In this document: positions 10,900 to 19,568 of the stretch, in pieces
Numbering within the stretch: the stretch's first letter is position 1
How the letters are laid out: every line of letters begins with the position of its first letter
Origin: Chakrabartyella piscis
Lineage (GTDB): Bacteria; Bacillota; Clostridia; Lachnospirales; Anaerotignaceae
Direction: 5' to 3'
Assembly (NCBI GenBank): GCA_030067835.1
Contig: CP092441.1
Span: 2,480,001-2,544,000 of the forward strand
Length of the DNA: 64,000 nucleotides
Made by a program: the position numbers and the translations under genes
Notes under the pieces: generated by a model
What the model saw: the letters and a program-made list of their open reading frames with translations, nothing else
What the model was told of the DNA's origin: nothing
The model's database searches: none

Positions 10900-11757
10900 T
10901 CAACCTGTGTATTCCACAAGTGTAACAGATTCCATAATCACATCTTCCACTGGTGTGGTACCTTGGTCGCCACCAACTTCTACTTTTGCAATGGCATCTA
11001 CAACATCCATACCTTCAAACACTTGTCCAAAAATGGTGTATGCTGCATTTGTTTGATACAACAATCCCATAATGAATTCTAATTCAATGGTGCCACCAAC
11101 TTCTTGGTAGTAGTCCAACACTTCTTGTGTGTAAATATCTTCTACTGTATACAAAGCACCATCAGCTGTTTGCAAAACTTCTGCATCCCCTTGTGCTGCC
11201 AAGAGTTCTTCCAAAATTCCAATGATTTGTTCTGATGCCACTGGATTTTGACAGATGAAGAATTGGCTACCATTTGTATTTGCACCAGAGTTTGCCATTG
11301 CCAAAGCACCTCTATAGAAATGAAGGTTTGGAGAAATTTCATCCGGGAATTTTTCACCATATGCACTTTCACCACCCATACCAGTACCAGTTGGATCACC
11401 ACCTTGGATCATGAAGTTATCCATAACTCTATGGAAGATAATGCCATCATAATATCCGCTTGCAATCAAAGCTTTGAAATTTTCTACAGCAAGTGGTGCT
11501 TCTTCTGGATACAATTGCAACCAAATATCACCCATATTGGTTTCAATCAAAACCACTTCTTCTCCAACTTCAGGAAGCCCTACTTGCAACACACCATTGA
11601 TTTCTTGTTTTTCTGCAAGCGCTTCTGTATCTGTTACAACTTCTTCTGTTTCTGCTTCTGTTGTAGCATCTGTTGTGGTTTCTGCACTGGAGCCACCACA
11701 AGCAGCAAGAGAAAACGCACAAACCAACGCCATTGCCATACATATCATTTTTTTCAT
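10900..11757 (-). CDS. Cyclophilin-type peptidyl-prolyl cis-trans isomerase lipoprotein
   Basis: The 285-residue protein begins with a lipoprotein signal ([22 protein letters not shown]; lipidated Cys20) and a Thr/Glu linker. The cyclophilin domain (from about residue 65) shows [49 protein letters not shown], then [21 protein letters not shown] and [16 protein letters not shown]. It should speed proline isomerisation in exported proteins outside the membrane. An insertion of about 60 residues between the SQFF motif and the C-terminal strand is longer than in minimal cyclophilins. GGAGG precedes the ATG. Confidence 0.92.
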   Translation of the reverse strand: MKKMICMAMALVCAFSLAACGGSSAETTTDATTEAETEEVVTDTEALAEKQEINGVLQVGLPEVGEEVVLIETNMGDIWLQLYPEEAPLAVENFKALIASGYYDGIIFHRVMDNFMIQGGDPTGTGMGGESAYGEKFPDEISPNLHFYRGALAMANSGANTNGSQFFICQNPVASEQIIGILEELLAAQGDAEVLQTADGALYTVEDIYTQEVLDYYQEVGGTIELEFIMGLLYQTNAAYTIFGQVFEGMDVVDAIAKVEVGGDQGTTPVEDVIMESVTLVEYTG

Positions 11758-11885
11758 AATATCCTCCTAAGGATAATCCCAATTTCAGTCCACACAAGAC
11801 AGACAATTTTACGTTATGATGAAACAAATAAAAATAATTCTATTACATTTCACCAACGATGTCAATTTATATTTCTATAAAAGTC

Positions 11886-12947
11886 TTAAATTTTGTGAAA
11901 TTCTTGCAAAATACGTTCTGTACCATTGGTCATTTGGCTTTTTTGCATTTGCTCCACATACTCCACACGATTTGCATACAAATCCATCACATTGGAAAGG
12001 AAGGTTTCACCTGTCATTTCTTCTTCTTCCAATACTTTTGCAAATCCTTGTTTTTGGAAAGAGTTTGCATTGAGAATTTGGTCACCTCTACTTGCTTTTT
12101 TGGACAAAGGAATCAACAAATGTGGTTTTTCCAATGCCAAAAATTCAAAGATGGAATTGCTACCTGCACGTGAAACAATCAAATCCGTTGCTGCAAATAA
12201 GTCTGCCAATTCATCGGAAACATAAGCAAATTGTTTGTATCCTTGTAACACCTGCAATTCTTCTGATACATGACCTTTGCCACAAAGATGAATCACATCA
12301 AAGGTTTTCAATAGCTCTGGCAATACACTACGCAAACACAAATTCAATTTGACAGCACCCATAGAACCACCCATCATCAAAAGCACAGGTTTTTCTCCAG
12401 TAAATCCACACAAACCAAGACCTGTTTGACGATTGCCTAAAAATAGTTCTTTTCGAATAGGAGAACCTACATGAACCCCTTTGTTTTTTGGTATATAGTC
12501 CAAGGTTTCTGGGAATGTGGTACAAACCACTTTTGCTGCTGGAATTGCAATTTTATTGGCAAGTCCTGGTGTCAAATCCGATTCATGGATGATGACAGGA
12601 ATGCCATTTGCTTTTGCACCCAAAACCACAGGCACTGCCACAAATCCACCTTTGGAAAACACAAGATCTGGTTTGATTTTACGAATTTCTTTTTGTGCTT
12701 CTGCAACACCCTTTGCCACACGAAACATATCTTTCAAATTTTCCTTGGAGATATATCTACGCAGTTTACCTGTTGCAATTCCGTGGTATGGAATGCCTGC
12801 TTCTGCCATCAAAACCTTTTCGATTCCCTCTTTGGAACCCATATATTCAATTTCCCAACCTTCTTCTTGTAGGTATGGAATCAGTGCCAAATTGGGTGTC
12901 ACATGACCAGCAGTTCCGCCACCTGTAAGCAATATTTTTTTTGCCAT
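11886..12947 (-). CDS. murG: Lipid II synthase MurG (GlcNAc transferase)
   Basis: The 353-residue protein transfers GlcNAc from UDP-GlcNAc to lipid I at the inner face of the membrane, the last cytoplasmic step of peptidoglycan precursor synthesis. The N-terminal Rossmann domain has ILLTGGGTAGHVTPNLALIPYL and KPDLVFSKGGFVAVPVVLGA; the C-terminal donor-binding domain has LLMMGGSMGAVKLN, LIVSRAGSNSIFEFLALEKPHLLIPL and FQKQGFAKVLEEEE. Length is normal. It stands outside the usual mur/fts cluster, with a 130-base featureless gap before the cyclophilin gene. Confidence 0.97.
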   Translation of the reverse strand: MAKKILLTGGGTAGHVTPNLALIPYLQEEGWEIEYMGSKEGIEKVLMAEAGIPYHGIATGKLRRYISKENLKDMFRVAKGVAEAQKEIRKIKPDLVFSKGGFVAVPVVLGAKANGIPVIIHESDLTPGLANKIAIPAAKVVCTTFPETLDYIPKNKGVHVGSPIRKELFLGNRQTGLGLCGFTGEKPVLLMMGGSMGAVKLNLCLRSVLPELLKTFDVIHLCGKGHVSEELQVLQGYKQFAYVSDELADLFAATDLIVSRAGSNSIFEFLALEKPHLLIPLSKKASRGDQILNANSFQKQGFAKVLEEEEMTGETFLSNVMDLYANRVEYVEQMQKSQMTNGTERILQEFHKI

Positions 12948-13054
12948 GAAATTGACCTTCTTTCTATAATGTACATGATATTTTATTGTACCAAAAAATC
13001 AGTAGAACTGCCATATAAATTTAGAGATATGATGATTTTATTGCAAATTTATAG

Positions 13055-13118
13055 CGGACAGATATGGAATCTGTCCCTACAGTACATTCGCACTGTCATT
13101 CAGAATGCAGTGAAGAAT
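13055..13118. repeat. TGTAGGG-edge palindrome followed by a second dispersed repeat
   Basis: 13055-13081 has stem GGACAGAT/ATCTGTCC next to CCTACA. At about 13092-13118 lies a GTCATTC-rich sequence ending in GAAGAATCTT that recurs at 30290-30316 with three or four differences. The rest of 12948-13183 shows no gene. Confidence 0.65.
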
Positions 13119-13183
13119 CTTATCTTTTATCTATTCACTATTCATTCTTCACTGGACATATTCCAAAAAAATATTACATATAA

Positions 13184-13353
13184 TACTAAGGTAATGCCAC
13201 ACAATTCTGATTGCAAGATTTGCGAGTAGATTTTTCTGTCAGAATCATAAAAAAACGGAGTCGATATTGGAAATATCGTCGAGTATTTTTGATGACTTTG
13301 ACGGGAAAATAAACCGTAAAGATTGTGATATAGGGTTGTGTGATATTGCCTAA
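13184..13353. repeat. MITE-like long inverted-repeat element
   Basis: The ends TAAGGTAATGCCACACAA (13184 on) and, on the other strand, TTAGGCAATATCACACAA (from 13350 back) are inverted repeats with few mismatches. Inner segments also pair: ATTTTTCTGTCAGAATCAT with the region 13288-13310, and GATATT/AATATC near the centre. The whole 170 bases can therefore fold as one imperfect hairpin. It encodes nothing and ends about 20 bases before the start of the ferritin-like gene, so it may contribute its promoter or leader. Confidence 0.65.
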
Positions 13354-13374
13354 TAACCATAAAAGGAGATGCCT

Positions 13375-13839
13375 ATGTATCCATACAATCGCAATACCAC
13401 CATTTCCACTGCCAGCAAAAACCAACTTGCAGAGGACAAACGCCTTCTGGAGCTTTTGACCATTTCCATGCAAGAAGCAATGGATGTTGGCAAACGCTAC
13501 GAAATTCTAGGAAATGACCCTATTTTGCAAGAAGAAAGCCAAATCACAAAATCCATGGTTTTGGATCAATTGAAACATGGGAAATTGTTGCAAGAAGCCG
13601 CCTTTCTCATTACAGAAGAAAAACCAATGCCACTACCAAAGGGCAACACACCCACCTTAAGTGGCAAAGAATTATTGGAAGATACACTCCTTTTGGAGAT
13701 TGACAACCATGATTTCTATCGTACTTTGTACCTATCCATTCCAATGGAAGAAGTCGGGCATATTTTCTTTGAAATTGCATCTGACAAACAAAGTCACGCA
13801 ACAGCACTGACCTTTTTATTTGCAAAATATTTTGTATAG
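13375..13839 (+). CDS. Ferritin-like domain protein, function unknown
   Basis: The 154-residue product starts at ATG 13375, six bases after AGGAG; the earlier in-frame ATG at 13369 abuts that site and is unlikely. After a polar N-terminus (YPYNRNTTISTASKNQLAEDKRLLELLTISMQEAMDVGKRYE) there are four predicted helices with Glu/His pairs: EAMDVGKRYE, LDQLKHGKLLQEA, LLLEIDNHDFYRTLY and IASDKQSHATALTFLFA. This is the spacing of ferritin-like di-iron bundles, close to proteins often annotated as rubrerythrin-like or coat-associated. Not all four metal ligands are certain, so an enzymatic or iron role is only possible. Confidence 0.65.
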   Translation: MYPYNRNTTISTASKNQLAEDKRLLELLTISMQEAMDVGKRYEILGNDPILQEESQITKSMVLDQLKHGKLLQEAAFLITEEKPMPLPKGNTPTLSGKELLEDTLLLEIDNHDFYRTLYLSIPMEEVGHIFFEIASDKQSHATALTFLFAKYFV

Positions 13840-13860
13840 CGCGTCAAAAACTTGACACGC

Positions 13861-14009
13861 TAACTCGAAATCAGGATTCCGAGTTGTTGTCATAAGTAAA
13901 AAAGACGATTTCCTCGTGCAAGTGCTTCTACAAAGCACCTAGAAATCGCTTTTTGTCCTCGGCGGAAATAAATTCCGCCTGTGGATTAAAGTCTGCGACG
14001 CTAAAAACA
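13861..14009 (+). repeat. Structured repeat, copy A of an inverted pair flanking the HIT gene
   Basis: Copy A matches the reverse complement of copy B (14610-14816) along most of its length: shared blocks are AACTCRAAATCAGGATT, GACGATTTCCTCGTGCAAGT, CACCTAGAAATCGC and AAAGTCTGCGACGCT. It contains small hairpins (GTGCTT/AAGCAC; GGCGGAA/TTCCGCC). A further hairpin (GCGTGTCAA-type) sits at 13840-13860, right after the upstream gene. No coding capacity is seen. Confidence 0.75.
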
Positions 14010-14089
14010 TAAAATTTCAGTTTTTACAATCTATTTTATATAACTCTATGCAAATTTCTTTCCTTTGTGATATACTTTGTGTAGGGACA

Positions 14090-14106
14090 GCCCTAGCGGC
14101 TGTCCG
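14090..14106. repeat. TGTAGGG-edge palindrome upstream of the HIT gene
   Basis: TGTAGGGACAGCC followed by CTAGC and GGCTGTCC; the stem spans about 14093-14106. It lies within 60 bases of the HIT start. Confidence 0.65.
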
Positions 14107-14158
14107 TATATTATTTGGACGACAGACATACGTTACTATATTGGAAAGGATGAATGAA

Positions 14159-14575
14159 ATGAGCCACGATGCAAACTGTATTTTTTGTAAAATATTAAAT
14201 GGAGATATTCCTTCTGCTGTGATCTATGAAGATGATGAGTTCAAAGCAATCCTAGATCGTTTCCCTGCAAATGAAGGTCATGTTTTGATTTTGCCTAAGA
14301 ACCATGTTGCGGATATTTTTGCAATGGAACCCGACCAAGCTGCTCGTTTGTTTGCTTTGGCAACCAAAATTGCAAAACACATGAAAGAAACCCTTGGATT
14401 GGATCATATGAATGTGATGCAAAACAATGGTACTGTAGCAGGACAAACCATCTTCCATTTCCATTTGCACTTGATTCCACGTTTCGAAAACGATGGCATC
14501 ACCATTCAATACAAACCAATGGATTTGAGCGATGCAGATATTACAGCAATGCAAAAAAAATTGAATATCATTTAA
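14159..14575 (+). CDS. HIT-family nucleotide hydrolase
   Basis: The 138-residue protein from ATG 14159 (AAAGG about 9 bases upstream; the ATG at 14150 touches the site) is a histidine-triad protein. It begins MSHDANCIFCKILNGDIPSAVIYEDDEFKAILD with the Hint/HIT zinc-type CxxC, continues GHVLILPKNHVADIF and ends with the active-site triad HFHLHLIPR. Family members hydrolyse adenosine phosphoramidates or related nucleotides in the cytoplasm; the physiological substrate here is unknown. The gene sits exactly between two inverted copies of a structured repeat and between two TGTAGGG palindromes. Confidence 0.93.
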   Translation: MSHDANCIFCKILNGDIPSAVIYEDDEFKAILDRFPANEGHVLILPKNHVADIFAMEPDQAARLFALATKIAKHMKETLGLDHMNVMQNNGTVAGQTIFHFHLHLIPRFENDGITIQYKPMDLSDADITAMQKKLNII

Positions 14576-14580
14576 TGAAA

Positions 14581-14604
14581 CGGGCGACCATAGGTCGCCC
14601 CTAC
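14581..14604. repeat. TGTAGGG-edge palindrome after the HIT gene
   Basis: GGGCGACC/GGTCGCCC stem followed by CCTAC, directly downstream of the HIT stop codon. Confidence 0.7.
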
Positions 14605-14609
14605 TTTTG

Positions 14610-14816
14610 GTTTTCAGCGTCGCAGACTTTCATCCGCAGACGGAATCGTATTTCGTCAGGATCATCACTTTGCTTCGCAAAGTCAGCTTATGCTGACCGC
14701 AATCTTTGCGGTGAATGGGACAAAAAGCGATTTCTAGGTGATTCATAGAATCACTTGCACGAGGAAATCGTCTTTTTCACCTATGTCTACAACTCAAAAT
14801 CCTGATTTTGAGTTAA
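14610..14816 (-). repeat. Structured repeat, copy B of the inverted pair flanking the HIT gene
   Basis: It is the inverted, longer relative of 13861-14009. Extra hairpins in the middle (ACTTTGC/GCAAAGT, GTCAGC/GCTGAC, CCGCAA/TTGCGG) match in layout the three-hairpin module of the large elements at 18.3 and 30.1 kb. It ends two bases before the stop of the SpoIID gene, so it may also form the 3' end of that transcript. Confidence 0.75.
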
Positions 14817-14818
14817 TG

Positions 14819-17140
14819 TTACATCACCTGTTTCACTTCTACGCCTGTAAAGTATTCTTCTATGATTTCAGCACCTGAATACCCCTGTTCTCCAAGATAT
14901 TTTGCTCCATATTGACTCATTCCAACACCATGACCATTGCCACCACCATAAATTGCAATGCCTGTCAATTCACCTGATTCATTCTCCATTTCTTTGATGG
15001 CAAAGTGACCACTTGGTAAGATGCTTTGACCCACTACCGATTCGCCAATGTATCGTTGCAAATAAATATCATCTCCATCTTCTGAAACATTGGTTGGTGA
15101 TAGCAATTTACGGATTGCATACTCTGTGGAAACACGAACCGACACATCTTCATAATTGAGTTCCAGCACACGAATCACACCACCATCACCACGTTCCACA
15201 ACTTGAATCCCCTGAAGTCTACCCAAGTCATCTGGTACACCTGAAATCCAAGTTTCTCCATCTTTAGAATATTTCACTAGGTTTGGTGTTGCAGCATAAA
15301 TTTCTGGCAAAGTTTGTTCCAATATATCTGTCAATTGACCACAAGAGAAATAGACTTTCCAGCGATACCAAGGGGAATCCATATCATAACCTTCCATATC
15401 CCAATCTTGCCAAAATGCAAGCCAATCTGCTTCTGATTCTGGTTCTTCCACCGATACACCATATGCTTGCGATTGCAAGTAGGATTTACCTGTGCCCGAA
15501 AAGCTACCATCACTGCTCCAAACATCATTGGAATTGGCACCAAATCCACCTGATGTAGAATAGAAATAGGTCTGTGCCACTTTGCCATCTATGGTTGCAG
15601 TCAATCCTTTTGTGGCTTCCACTGCATCTCTTGCTTCTTCTGTGGTATCGTTGCCATGATACACCTGACTTGCAACAGTATCTGTCACATGAGCACCATA
15701 TTCTCCATAAGCATTGGCATAATATTGGTTATAGGCATAGCTTCTGGCAGAAATTGCTTGGGCTTCCAATGCACCCTGACCAAAAGAAGATGGCATTTCA
15801 TGGGGTACCACACCCAACAAATAGGATTCCAATGGTAGTTCATTGACCACAGACAAAGCCCCATCCATTTCCATCACTTCCAAAGCACCATCATAAGTGC
15901 GTTGTACTCCATCTGCAAATTCTAAGGTTGCATCGCCTGTAATTTCTACAATACCTTCTTTGACCCAATCAGAATCTGGTGTCAATACCACAATTTCATC
16001 CATAAAATTCTGTGTCACATCCCCATTGGTCAATGTGAAATCACCAAAAATGGTCAATTTTTCTTGCAAACCACCACCCAAAAGAACTCGTATTTCTTCT
16101 GGCAATGGCATTTCTTTAATGACAGCACCCAAAGCGTCTCCATCAGAATCCAAATAAAAATCTGCCATATCCGAACCAGAAATCAAGTTCCAAGGTGTGC
16201 CAAAACTGCCATCTTCTTTGTAAATCCTTCTACCTTCTGCCCAATACAATTCCCCAATATCTGCCAAATATATTTCTTCATTGTCTACACGTTTGATGAT
16301 GGGTTGTTCCAATAAATATCCTTTTTCTACTGTCACAACACCATTTTCTATGGTCACATTGCAAATACCTTCCCAATCATCACCTTGGTAAACATAGGTT
16401 TGCTCCACTGCACTATAAATGGTCAATTCATTGCCCTCTATGGTTGCATAGACACTGAAAATGGTTGGACTGACATCCACAACTTCCCACAAACCAATGA
16501 GTGTACCATTCTTGACCAAAAACGAAATTTCTGTGTTGATGTATTGCTCCAAACCTGTATATGTATGGGTATATATGCCACCATCAAAAGTTGCCTGATT
16601 CCCTTCCACAGCAAACAACACCTGATGATCCAATGAAATCCCATAGGAATACAAACTATCTTCACCACGTCTGGAACAAAGTGCCCTTTCATACAATTCC
16701 ATCCACAAACCATAACTCACAGGCATATTTTTGTTTTCATCTGTCAAAACCATTTGGCTTTCATAGTCTGGTGCAATGCGATTGAGGAGAACTTGTGCTT
16801 CTGATAAAATCAAGTTTTCATCTCCTCGAAACCCTTCCTCATCGCCAGAAAAGAACCCCTTTTCCACCACAGCATTGATGTATGGATAGCTTGTATCTGT
16901 ATGGGATACATCTGAAAAATCAGACACATCCTCCAATTCCATCAATTCCTCTTGGGTATAAAAGGCGAGTGCCACCATTTTGGCAACTTCTCCACGTGTG
17001 ATGGTGGTTTCTTCACCAATACGCCCCAAATCAGGCAATTCTGTTGCAGTACCATTTTCCAAACCCAAGCTTGACTCTTTTTGCATACTTCCACATGCTG
17101 TCAGCATACAACACATCAAGCAAATACAAATCCATTTCAT
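14819..17140 (-). CDS. SpoIID/LytB-domain lipoprotein with SLH-like N-terminus
   Basis: From ATG 17140 (GGGGG site upstream) the product is about 773 residues. A lipoprotein signal (MKWICICLMCCMLTAC) is followed by an SLH-like region (ITRGEVAKMVALAFYTQEEL, DFSDVSHTDTSYPYINAVVEKGFFSG). The middle is beta-rich. The C-terminal SpoIID domain has LPLESYLLGVVPHEMPSSFGQGALEAQAISARSYAYNQ, QTYFYSTSGGFGANSNDVW and GHGVGMSQYGAKYLGEQGYSGAEIIEEYF. SpoIID proteins are lytic transglycosylases that cut peptidoglycan strands lacking stem peptides. The lipid anchor and SLH-like part suggest a vegetative wall-remodelling or spore-related surface enzyme. It is much longer than SpoIID itself (about 340 residues). 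Confidence 0.88.
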   Translation of the reverse strand: MKWICICLMCCMLTACGSMQKESSLGLENGTATELPDLGRIGEETTITRGEVAKMVALAFYTQEELMELEDVSDFSDVSHTDTSYPYINAVVEKGFFSGDEEGFRGDENLILSEAQVLLNRIAPDYESQMVLTDENKNMPVSYGLWMELYERALCSRRGEDSLYSYGISLDHQVLFAVEGNQATFDGGIYTHTYTGLEQYINTEISFLVKNGTLIGLWEVVDVSPTIFSVYATIEGNELTIYSAVEQTYVYQGDDWEGICNVTIENGVVTVEKGYLLEQPIIKRVDNEEIYLADIGELYWAEGRRIYKEDGSFGTPWNLISGSDMADFYLDSDGDALGAVIKEMPLPEEIRVLLGGGLQEKLTIFGDFTLTNGDVTQNFMDEIVVLTPDSDWVKEGIVEITGDATLEFADGVQRTYDGALEVMEMDGALSVVNELPLESYLLGVVPHEMPSSFGQGALEAQAISARSYAYNQYYANAYGEYGAHVTDTVASQVYHGNDTTEEARDAVEATKGLTATIDGKVAQTYFYSTSGGFGANSNDVWSSDGSFSGTGKSYLQSQAYGVSVEEPESEADWLAFWQDWDMEGYDMDSPWYRWKVYFSCGQLTDILEQTLPEIYAATPNLVKYSKDGETWISGVPDDLGRLQGIQVVERGDGGVIRVLELNYEDVSVRVSTEYAIRKLLSPTNVSEDGDDIYLQRYIGESVVGQSILPSGHFAIKEMENESGELTGIAIYGGGNGHGVGMSQYGAKYLGEQGYSGAEIIEEYFTGVEVKQVM

Positions 17141-17357
17141 ATCGCTACCCCCTAGGTAATGCAGTTTCATTTCCATTGCATATCTTCTATATTCTATGAG
17201 GACAAGTCTTGTTTCATAACCAATGTATTTTGCTTTTTTTGTCAGAAAAAATGATATGATTTTCCTGAAAATACCAAAAACAATCATTGTGAAAAATTTA
17301 ATTTTGTAGTAAACTATAGGTAATAGAGTTATAGCAATTATGAAAGGAAGTGTAGCA

Positions 17358-18149
17358 GTGAACGCAATTAATTGGAAATCTTTTTTATTGCCTTATCAGC
17401 AAGCAACAGATGAACTTCTTTTGAAAATACAACATATGAGCGTTGAATGTAAGCAATTGTATATGCATTCACCTATTGATAGCATCACAGGTCGTGTGAA
17501 ACAATCCACCAGTATTTTGGACAAAGCCAAACGCAAACACTATGCCCTTGCAGAAATTGAAGATAAAATTGAGGATATTGCAGGTATTCGTATTGTGTGC
17601 CAATTTGTGGAAGATATTGAAAAAGTAGCTGGTCTTTTACGCAATCGTAAAGATTTCAAGGTTTTGGAAGAACGTGACTATATCACCAATACAAAACCAA
17701 GTGGCTATCGTAGCTATCATCTCATCATTGAATATCCACTGAACACCGCTTGGGGTGTCAAAAATGTATTGGCAGAAATCCAAATTCGTACCATTGCCAT
17801 GAATTTCTGGGCAACAGCAGAACATTCTTTGCGATACAAATACAGTGGCAACATTCCCGATGATTTGCAAGAACGTTTGACACATTGTGCAGAAGCTGCT
17901 TATTACTTGGATCAAGAAATGTCTACTATTAAAGAAGAAATTCGCAATGCACAACGTTTGAATGCCATTAGAAGCTCTTTGGTTTCTGATATTTTGGAGA
18001 AAATCCAAAGCCTGAATTTCCGTGCAAGTATCCAAGAAAAGGATGAAATCGACAAGGAATTTATTGCAGTTTGGAACAAAGAAGATCTCAATGCTTTGCG
18101 TTCCTTCAATCAAAAATTGGATCATTTGGCAACGAGCTATAATATTTGA
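17358..18149 (+). CDS. relQ: RelQ-type small alarmone synthetase (GTP pyrophosphokinase)
   Basis: A GTG at 17358 has AAAGGAAG at proper distance; the ATG at 17340 precedes that site and is unlikely. The ~263-residue product is a single synthetase-domain protein without the HD hydrolase or TGS domains of long Rel. Motifs: SPIDSITGRVKQSTSILDKAKRK, EDIAGIRIVCQFVEDIEKVAGLL, ERDYITNTKPSGYRSYHLIIEYP, EIQIRTIAMNFWATAEHSLRYKYSG. It should make pppGpp/ppGpp or pGpp from GTP/GDP/GMP and ATP under stress. The gene symbol follows family resemblance; RelP versus RelQ cannot be fully separated by eye, but length and C-terminus favour RelQ. Confidence 0.88.
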   Translation: MNAINWKSFLLPYQQATDELLLKIQHMSVECKQLYMHSPIDSITGRVKQSTSILDKAKRKHYALAEIEDKIEDIAGIRIVCQFVEDIEKVAGLLRNRKDFKVLEERDYITNTKPSGYRSYHLIIEYPLNTAWGVKNVLAEIQIRTIAMNFWATAEHSLRYKYSGNIPDDLQERLTHCAEAAYYLDQEMSTIKEEIRNAQRLNAIRSSLVSDILEKIQSLNFRASIQEKDEIDKEFIAVWNKEDLNALRSFNQKLDHLATSYNI

Positions 18150-18181
18150 TGCAGAGATTATTTATATAATGTGTAGTGTGA

Positions 18182-18204
18182 TGTAGGGGAAGATATCATC
18201 TTCC
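18182..18204. repeat. TGTAGGG-edge palindrome
   Basis: TGTAGGG is followed by stem GGAAGAT/ATCTTCC. It sits 30 bases after the relQ stop and 30 bases before the large element. Confidence 0.65.
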
Positions 18205-18232
18205 AGTAAAAAATAAGGTAGGATATGAAGAG

Positions 18233-18773
18233 AGGTAATTCTAGGAGTGGAAGCGGTTTAAGGTTTAAAGAGTTTCAGACCTTACTTTTCACTAGAGAAA
18301 AGGGGTCATCATTTTGCAAGCAAAATCACACTACGTGTGACCGCCATATCTTTGGCGGTGAGTCCTTAAAAATACCCCCGACAGACAGATGACTAGTGAT
18401 GTAAATCCTACGATTAGACCGTGAGTGACAAGCCCCTCCCCTCTTGATTACTGATTCAAAACCTTGAAAATAGCTTGTATATAGTGGCTTTGAGGGTTCC
18501 ACTCAGCCTTTGCTTGCAAAGTGGAATCCTCTCAATTATTACTAGTGAAAATTTCAATAAGCGTCTCTAGCCATGAAGGAAGTTTGCTCGAATATAAATT
18601 ATTTCTCTAGCTAATTGGATTCCACCTTGCAAGGGAGTTTCGAGGGGTCGCAGCCCCTTGAACCGTGCTCCACGCTTCGGAAGTAGTGGCACTTTTTGTT
18701 ACTTTTTGGTGTCAAAAAGTAAGGTCTGAAAAGTTCTAAAAAGTGAATAAATCCCAATCTAAAATTAATTCAT
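18233..18773 (+). repeat. Large multi-hairpin non-coding element, copy 1
   Basis: About 540 bases without coding capacity, closely matching the reverse complement of 29637-30230. The ends are imperfect inverted repeats of some 50 bases: TAATTCTAG...TTTCAGACCTTACTTTT at the left and AAAAGTAAGGTCTGAAA...AAAATTAATTC at the right. Inside are successive hairpins (TTTTGCAAGCAAAA; CACAC/GTGTG; CCGCCA/TGGCGG; CCACT/AGTGG; GGGGTCGCAGCCCC). Unpaired blocks such as AATCCTACGATTAGACCGTG are identical in both copies. This may be a non-autonomous mobile element, a structured RNA, or both. Confidence 0.75.
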
Positions 18774-18785
18774 AAACATCCAAAC

Positions 18786-18810
18786 AGGTGACGAAACGTC
18801 ACCCCTACAA
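18786..18810. repeat. TGTAGGG-edge palindrome
   Basis: Stem GGTGACG/CGTCACC followed by CCTACA, 65 bases before the phosphoesterase gene. Confidence 0.7.
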
Positions 18811-18875
18811 AATCAACGTACTACAGATTATAAGCATTTAGCGTAGCAGACACATAACCAATAAAGGAGACACAT

Positions 18876-19565
18876 ATGGGCTTATTTGCCATTGGTGATT
18901 TACATTTGCCATCTACCAAAGAAAAAACAATGGACATGTTTGGTGGCAACTGGACAAATCACAAAGAAAAACTCATAGAAAACTGGAGCGGTATCATCAC
19001 TGACGAGGATACCGCTCTTTTGGCTGGAGATATTTCTTGGGCAATGTCAGAAGCGGAAGCAGTTTCTGATTTATCCATGATTTCTGCTTGGAATGGGCGT
19101 AAAATCCTATTGGAAGGCAACCACGATTATTGGTGGAAATCCACATCCAAATTGGAACGTCAATTTCCAGAACTATCCTTCTTAAAAAACAACCATACAC
19201 AATATGAAGATTGGTTTATTTGTGGTTGTCGTGGTTGGACTTGTCCAAATGAAGTGCAATTTACAGAACAAGATGAAAAGCTATACAAACGTGAACAAAT
19301 GAGATTGCGTCTATCCTTAGATTCTGCTATGCGTTCTGGTGCCAAACAAATCATTTTGATGATGCACTTTCCACCTATGAATGAGCAACATGAACTTTCA
19401 GGATTTGTGGAGATTTTTCGTGAATATCCCATTCATCATGTAGTATATGGTCATTTGCATCACGCAGAACACCATAAAAAAGCCTTCCAAGGTATGTTAG
19501 AAGGCATAGAATATCATTTGATTTCTGCTGATTATTTGGATTTCACACCAAAGAAGATTTTGTAA
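18876..19565 (+). CDS. Calcineurin-like metallophosphoesterase
   Basis: The 229-residue protein carries the metallophosphatase ligand series: GDLHL (DxH motif, with F-A-I before it), LLAGDISW (GDxx), LEGNHDYWW (GNHD), MMHFPP and YGHLHHAEH. These ligands hold a two-metal centre that hydrolyses a phosphoester; the natural substrate is not known for this subgroup. AAAGGAG lies 7 bases before the ATG. The stop is 3 bases from the end of the convergent small gene at 19569. Confidence 0.9.
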   Translation: MGLFAIGDLHLPSTKEKTMDMFGGNWTNHKEKLIENWSGIITDEDTALLAGDISWAMSEAEAVSDLSMISAWNGRKILLEGNHDYWWKSTSKLERQFPELSFLKNNHTQYEDWFICGCRGWTCPNEVQFTEQDEKLYKREQMRLRLSLDSAMRSGAKQIILMMHFPPMNEQHELSGFVEIFREYPIHHVVYGHLHHAEHHKKAFQGMLEGIEYHLISADYLDFTPKKIL

Positions 19566-19568
19566 TGA

